Source of the DNA: Planctomycetaceae bacterium
GTDB lineage: Bacteria; Planctomycetota; Planctomycetia; Pirellulales; Pirellulaceae
Reading direction: 5' to 3'
Length of the DNA stretch: 9,189 nt
Assembly: GCA_012965455.1 (NCBI GenBank)
Contig: DTSG01000399.1
Span: forward strand, 1-9,189
Each line of letters opens with the position of its first letter. Positions within the stretch are counted from its first letter, which is position 1. Of the stretch, positions 5,689 to 9,189 are shown piece after piece. Under the pieces are notes generated by a model. The model saw nothing but the letters and a program-made list of their open reading frames with translations, did not search any database and was not told the DNA's origin. A program made the position numbers and the translations under genes.

Positions 5689-8187
5689 ATGAGTGATGAG
5701 AACAAAGAAAACGAATACGGCGCAGATAATTTACAGCACCTTTCTGACCGAGAGCACGTCCGCAAACGACCGGGGATGTATATTGGCGACACATTTAACC
5801 GCGGACTGCATCACTTGGTTTATGAAGTAGTTGATAATTCAATCGATGAGGCCATGGCGGATTACGCTTCGTTAATCAGTGTGGTTATTAATCCTGATGG
5901 CAGCATTACAGTAGAAGATGATGGTCGAGGAATACCTGTCGAGAAACACGACGCACTTTCGGAAGAATTTGACAGAGAGGTATCCACACTTGAAGGGGTG
6001 ATGACAGTACTGAAATTTGGTGGGAAGTTCGACAAAGAGGCGTATCAAACATCCGGTGGACTACACGGTGTTGGCGTGACAGTGGTTAACTTTTTGAGTC
6101 AATGGTGTAAGGTCGAGGTCGGTAGAGACGGCTACATTTACCGCCAAGAATACGAATATGGCGAACCGGTGGCACTGGTTAAACGGGGGGAAAAGTCGGA
6201 TAAAACAGGTACTAAAACGACATTTAAGCCCGACGGCGATATTTTTGAAACGACAAAATATCAATTTGACGTTCTAGCGAAAAGGATGCAGGACTTAGCA
6301 TTTTTGAACAAAGGCGTAACGATTGAAATTCGCGACGACCGATCTGACCAAAAAGAAAGCTACTGTTATGAAAACGGAATTATAGATTTTGTTCACCACT
6401 TAAACAGAGCCAGCGATGTCCTACACGAAGACGTGTTTTACATCGAAGGCAGCGAGACGATCGAAGAAGGCAATGTAGTCGGCTATGAAATAGCGTTGCA
6501 ATATACAAACGACTATACCGAACACTTGCATTCATACGTCAACAATATTCACACGCACGAAGGCGGCACGCATGAAACAGGCTTTCGCAAAGCTTTAACA
6601 CGCGTCTTAAATACATATGGGCTCAAGGAAAAAATACTAAAAGACAACAAGGAAGTGCCCACTGGCGATGATGTCCGTGAGGGAATGACGGTCATATTGT
6701 CAGCCAAAGTAGCGCACCCACAATTTGAAGGACAAACTAAAACAAAGTTAGGCAACAGAGAAGTAGAGTCAGTAATCTCATCGAACTTTGGCAAAGCGCT
6801 CGAAAAATATCTAGAAGAGAATCCTAAGAGTGCCCGCATTATTATTCAAAAGGGGATTATCGCAATGGAGGCTCGAGAAGCCGCCAAGAAGGCTCGCCAG
6901 TTGATGCGCAAGAGAAAGGACGTGCTCGGAGGCGGCAGCCTGCCAGGCAAGCTTAGGGACTGCATCAGCAAAGACATGGAAAAGTGTGAACTGTACCTTG
7001 TCGAAGGTGATTCTGCCGGTGGAAGTGCGGAGGGAGGGCGATTGAAGCAGTATCAAGCGATTCTGCCGCTGCGAGGAAAAATTATCAATGCCTATAAAGC
7101 CCGAGTTGATAAAGTCCTAGCCAACGAAGAAGTCCAAGCGATGATCAACGCTATTGGTTGTGGCTTTGGCGATGACCAAAACCTAGAAAAGCTGCGTTAC
7201 AACAAGATTATCATAATGACCGATGCTGATGTAGACGGCTCTCATATTAGAACACTCCTGCTCTGTTTTTTCTATCGCCAAATGTATTCATTAATGGAGC
7301 GCGGGCATATCTATGTTGCCCAACCACCCCTATTCCGAGTGAAACAAGGGAAAAAAATATACTATATCCAAAGCGAAGAGGAGATGAAAAACCAACTTTT
7401 GGAAAAAGGTTTGGCCGACGCAGTGTTTATAACGGAAAACGGTGACGAACTGAAAGGCGAGAAAATGAGCTCGTTGTGTCGTACATTGTCAGGTATGGAA
7501 GAAGCATTGCTCGCACTAGAACGCCGAGGAATCAACCTTAAGATACACGCGCAACGCCAAAACCCAGAGACGGGCAAACTACCGATGTTCCACGTGTTTG
7601 AAGGAACCGACGATTATTGGTTTAGTGAACGGGATGCGGTCGACACGTTCATCGATGAGCGAACTCCCGATGAACCAACACCAACGGAATCGATAGAAGA
7701 AGCAACAGAAGAAGCAACAGAGGAATCAACGGAGGAATCAACGGAGGATTTATCCGCGAGCATACATGTAGTGGAATTGCATGAAGTACGTACAATTAAT
7801 GCCGGTTTGAAAGATCTACAACAGTATGGATTAGACGTACAATCATTGCTGCCAGTGGAACGAACGGGCGTCGAAAACCCCCGATATACTTTAAAGCGAG
7901 GCGACACGGAAATTCCGCTGAAAGAGCTTCGCGGGCTACTCAATGCAGTTCGAGCAGCAGGTGAAAAGGGGCTGCAACTCACCCGCTTTAAAGGTCTTGG
8001 TGAAATGAATGCGGAGGAATTGCGAGACACAACGCTTGATCCAAATCAGCGGACACTAGTTCGGGTGACGATGGACGATGTAGCTGCAGCGGACGAAATG
8101 TTCCGCGTGCTCATGGGCGACAAGGTTGAACCGCGACGCGAATTTATTGAAAAACACGCACTCGATGTGCAAAACCTCGATGTATGA
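5689..8187 (+). CDS. gyrB: DNA gyrase subunit B
   Basis: GyrB is the ATPase subunit of gyrase, which introduces negative supercoils ahead of forks and around the origin as an A2B2 complex. At 832 residues it is of the long type (E. coli 804). The GHKL ATPase domain has E46 and N50 in YEVVDNSIDEA, D77 in DDGRGIP, and SGGLHGVGV around 122-130. The transducer follows with HTHEGGTHETGF. The TOPRIM domain has EGDSAGGSA (E439 to A447) and DADVD at 512-516, giving the metal-binding acidic set. QPPLF (545-549) precedes an insertion at about 570-755, placed like the one in E. coli GyrB. RFKGLGEMN and the DP..R..L.V end are normal, so TopoIV ParE is less likely. SAEGGRLKQYQAILPLRGKI differs from the more common SAKQGRDR form. 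Residues 670-686 are a repetitive acidic stretch. gyrA does not follow; a sulfatase converges 15 bp away. Confidence 0.96.
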   Translation: MSDENKENEYGADNLQHLSDREHVRKRPGMYIGDTFNRGLHHLVYEVVDNSIDEAMADYASLISVVINPDGSITVEDDGRGIPVEKHDALSEEFDREVSTLEGVMTVLKFGGKFDKEAYQTSGGLHGVGVTVVNFLSQWCKVEVGRDGYIYRQEYEYGEPVALVKRGEKSDKTGTKTTFKPDGDIFETTKYQFDVLAKRMQDLAFLNKGVTIEIRDDRSDQKESYCYENGIIDFVHHLNRASDVLHEDVFYIEGSETIEEGNVVGYEIALQYTNDYTEHLHSYVNNIHTHEGGTHETGFRKALTRVLNTYGLKEKILKDNKEVPTGDDVREGMTVILSAKVAHPQFEGQTKTKLGNREVESVISSNFGKALEKYLEENPKSARIIIQKGIIAMEAREAAKKARQLMRKRKDVLGGGSLPGKLRDCISKDMEKCELYLVEGDSAGGSAEGGRLKQYQAILPLRGKIINAYKARVDKVLANEEVQAMINAIGCGFGDDQNLEKLRYNKIIIMTDADVDGSHIRTLLLCFFYRQMYSLMERGHIYVAQPPLFRVKQGKKIYYIQSEEEMKNQLLEKGLADAVFITENGDELKGEKMSSLCRTLSGMEEALLALERRGINLKIHAQRQNPETGKLPMFHVFEGTDDYWFSERDAVDTFIDERTPDEPTPTESIEEATEEATEESTEESTEDLSASIHVVELHEVRTINAGLKDLQQYGLDVQSLLPVERTGVENPRYTLKRGDTEIPLKELRGLLNAVRAAGEKGLQLTRFKGLGEMNAEELRDTTLDPNQRTLVRVTMDDVAAADEMFRVLMGDKVEPRREFIEKHALDVQNLDV
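7696..7749 (+). repeat. 12-bp tandem repeat coding for an acidic TEE-rich linker in GyrB
   Basis: Four in-frame 12-bp units at 7696-7743 are followed by a half unit. The first two units are identical (GAAGAAGCAACA), as are the third and fourth (GAGGAATCAACG), and the two pairs differ at three positions. They encode EEAT, EEAT, EEST, EEST and then ED. The pairwise identity suggests recent slippage duplications in an unstructured segment of the GyrB insertion. Confidence 0.85.
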
Positions 8188-8202
8188 GCGATTTAAACGC
8201 GG

Positions 8203-9189
8203 CTACTTTTGCCGTTGATATCGATCAATATAGGGTTTAAATTCTGGGCGATTTTTCCACTGAGGAAAATAGGTTTGGTATTTAGGTAGTGAAAGCCAAG
8301 AAATCTGTTGTTTCCGTCCCAGCGGAATAACATGGCCTTCGGGATAGTCAGCCCCTTTTGCACTACGGTCGACCGAAGCGATCCAGGACTTAAAGAGGCG
8401 AATGATTTCCATGTGGGCCAGGTTTCTCGAGCCGGCAATGTTTTTTGCCTCCGACGGGTCTTTGCTGAGGTCATAGATTTCATATTTACCACTGCCTACT
8501 TGCTGTGTTACAAGCTTTAGATTGTTGTAAACCATTGCCCCCCGATTGGTGTGACGAAACCCAATAGGGTCTTTGCGGAGACTTTCCTCACCATCGAGTA
8601 ATGGCCCCTTTAGCGAGATGCCATCAATCACCCCAGAGATAGAACGAGCATCAAGGCCCGCAAGTTCGATCAGCGTAGGAAAAATATCCATCGTACAACT
8701 AGGGAAAGTCGAGATGCGAGGTGTTATTTTGGTAGGCCATTCAAGGATGGCGGGCACCCGCAAACCACCCTCATACACAGAGTTTTTATAGCCGCGTAAA
8801 TGGGCTACGGTCGTGGGTTTGATTCCCGATAAACCACCATTATCACCGTTGAACCAGAGAATAGTATTGTCAGCGATGTTAAGCTCTCGCAAACCAGTTC
8901 GTAAAGCACCAATGGAACGGTCCATGGCGACAAGCTCACCATAGTGTTTTTTAGATCGAGCATCGAGGGTGGGAAAGGGCTGTTGATCGGTTTCGCTGGC
9001 CATCCAGGGGCTATGGGGAGTGCCATACCAGATAATGGTGAAAAAGGGCTTGTCTTTAGCAGCTGAGCCACGAATAAATTTTAACGCTTGTTCAACAACG
9101 ATTTCGGAAGAGTCCCCTTGGTGTTCTTCAAATTCACCGTTGCGACTTAGGATAGGGTTTAAATCAAAGAAATTAGTCACGCTTAGCCA
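8203..9189 (-). CDS. Sulfatase (arylsulfatase family), C-terminal part, cut by right edge
   Basis: This is the C-terminal 328 or so codons of a second type I sulfatase. The frame is open to the right edge; the codons before the GTG at 9178-9180 read W-L-S, and that GTG looks like an internal valine rather than a start. Landmarks in order: FFDLNPILSRNG; PFFTIIWYGTPHSPW with the conserved HSP; FNGDNGGL with the metal-binding Asp-Asn pair; GYKNSVYEGGLRVPAIL, the usual G.K...yEGG.RVP segment with the catalytic lysine; MDIFPTLIELAGL; and EIYDLSKDPSEAKNIA, the typical end of the sulfatase fold. A tail of about 80 residues with several aromatic residues (YFPQWKNRPEFKPYIDRY) follows. The signal peptide and CxPxR motif would lie off the right edge. 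It converges on gyrB with 15 bp between stops. It is not the missing half of the left sulfatase, because the order on the minus strand is wrong for that. Confidence 0.92.
   Translation of the reverse strand, partial: WLSVTNFFDLNPILSRNGEFEEHQGDSSEIVVEQALKFIRGSAAKDKPFFTIIWYGTPHSPWMASETDQQPFPTLDARSKKHYGELVAMDRSIGALRTGLRELNIADNTILWFNGDNGGLSGIKPTTVAHLRGYKNSVYEGGLRVPAILEWPTKITPRISTFPSCTMDIFPTLIELAGLDARSISGVIDGISLKGPLLDGEESLRKDPIGFRHTNRGAMVYNNLKLVTQQVGSGKYEIYDLSKDPSEAKNIAGSRNLAHMEIIRLFKSWIASVDRSAKGADYPEGHVIPLGRKQQISWLSLPKYQTYFPQWKNRPEFKPYIDRYQRQK

Noticed and set aside
7614..8030. A 138-codon minus-strand frame opposite gyrB
   Set aside because: It is Ser/Val-rich because it reads the complement of the gyrB acidic repeat. 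gyrB on the other strand is clearly coding.
8200..8214. CGGC-7 nt-GCCG as a bidirectional terminator between gyrB and the sulfatase
   Set aside because: It has only a 4-bp core stem, overlaps the sulfatase stop codon and has no T-run on either side.
8193..8492. A 99-codon minus-strand frame overlapping the right sulfatase
   Set aside because: It is an alternative frame of the sulfatase, whose own frame carries conserved motifs over the same bases.
1..9189. The two sulfatase pieces as one gene split by insertion of the replication cluster
   Set aside because: On the minus strand the N-terminal half would have to lie to the right of the C-terminal half. Here the N-terminus is at the left edge and the C-terminus at the right, so they are two genes, unless the two window ends join on a small circle.

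Overview
The window looks like the replication-origin neighbourhood of a bacterial chromosome, most likely a marine member of the Planctomycetota (Pirellula/Rhodopirellula-like). Three points support this: formylglycine sulfatases at both edges, a divergent short DnaA, and a dnaA-dnaN-DUF721-gyrB order without recF. G+C was about 43-48% in the lines I counted by hand. The phylum is an inference from gene content and would need a homology search to confirm.

Layout from left to right: the N-terminal 140 codons of a secreted sulfatase (minus strand, running off the left edge); scpB (minus); a divergent intergenic region with two small palindromes; a NifS/IscS-type cysteine desulfurase (plus); dnaA (plus); a 348-bp gap with the hallmarks of oriC; dnaN (plus); a DUF721/DciA-like gene (plus); gyrB (plus); and the C-terminal part of a second sulfatase (minus), whose stop lies 15 bp from the gyrB stop and whose start lies beyond the right edge.

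Functionally the centre is a replication initiation module. DnaA would bind and melt the gap downstream of its own gene. That gap holds DnaA-box-like 9-mers, a run of CTA/CTT trinucleotides resembling a DnaA-trio element, and a 23-bp AT-only stretch. The DUF721 protein is a candidate helicase loader or recruiter, DnaN is the sliding clamp, and GyrB is the ATPase subunit of gyrase. ScpB, a condensin accessory subunit, adds chromosome segregation. The sulfatases belong to sulfated-polysaccharide catabolism and appear to be simply neighbours.

The most interesting points are these. The oriC has an unusual box variant (TTWTYCACC) arranged partly as a 17-bp inverted repeat. DnaA has no recognisable domain I, no ATG start, and a proline where the sensor II arginine is expected. 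DUF721 stands where recF usually sits. GyrB carries a tandemly duplicated acidic linker. I found no tRNA, rRNA, CRISPR array, insertion sequence or phage gene.
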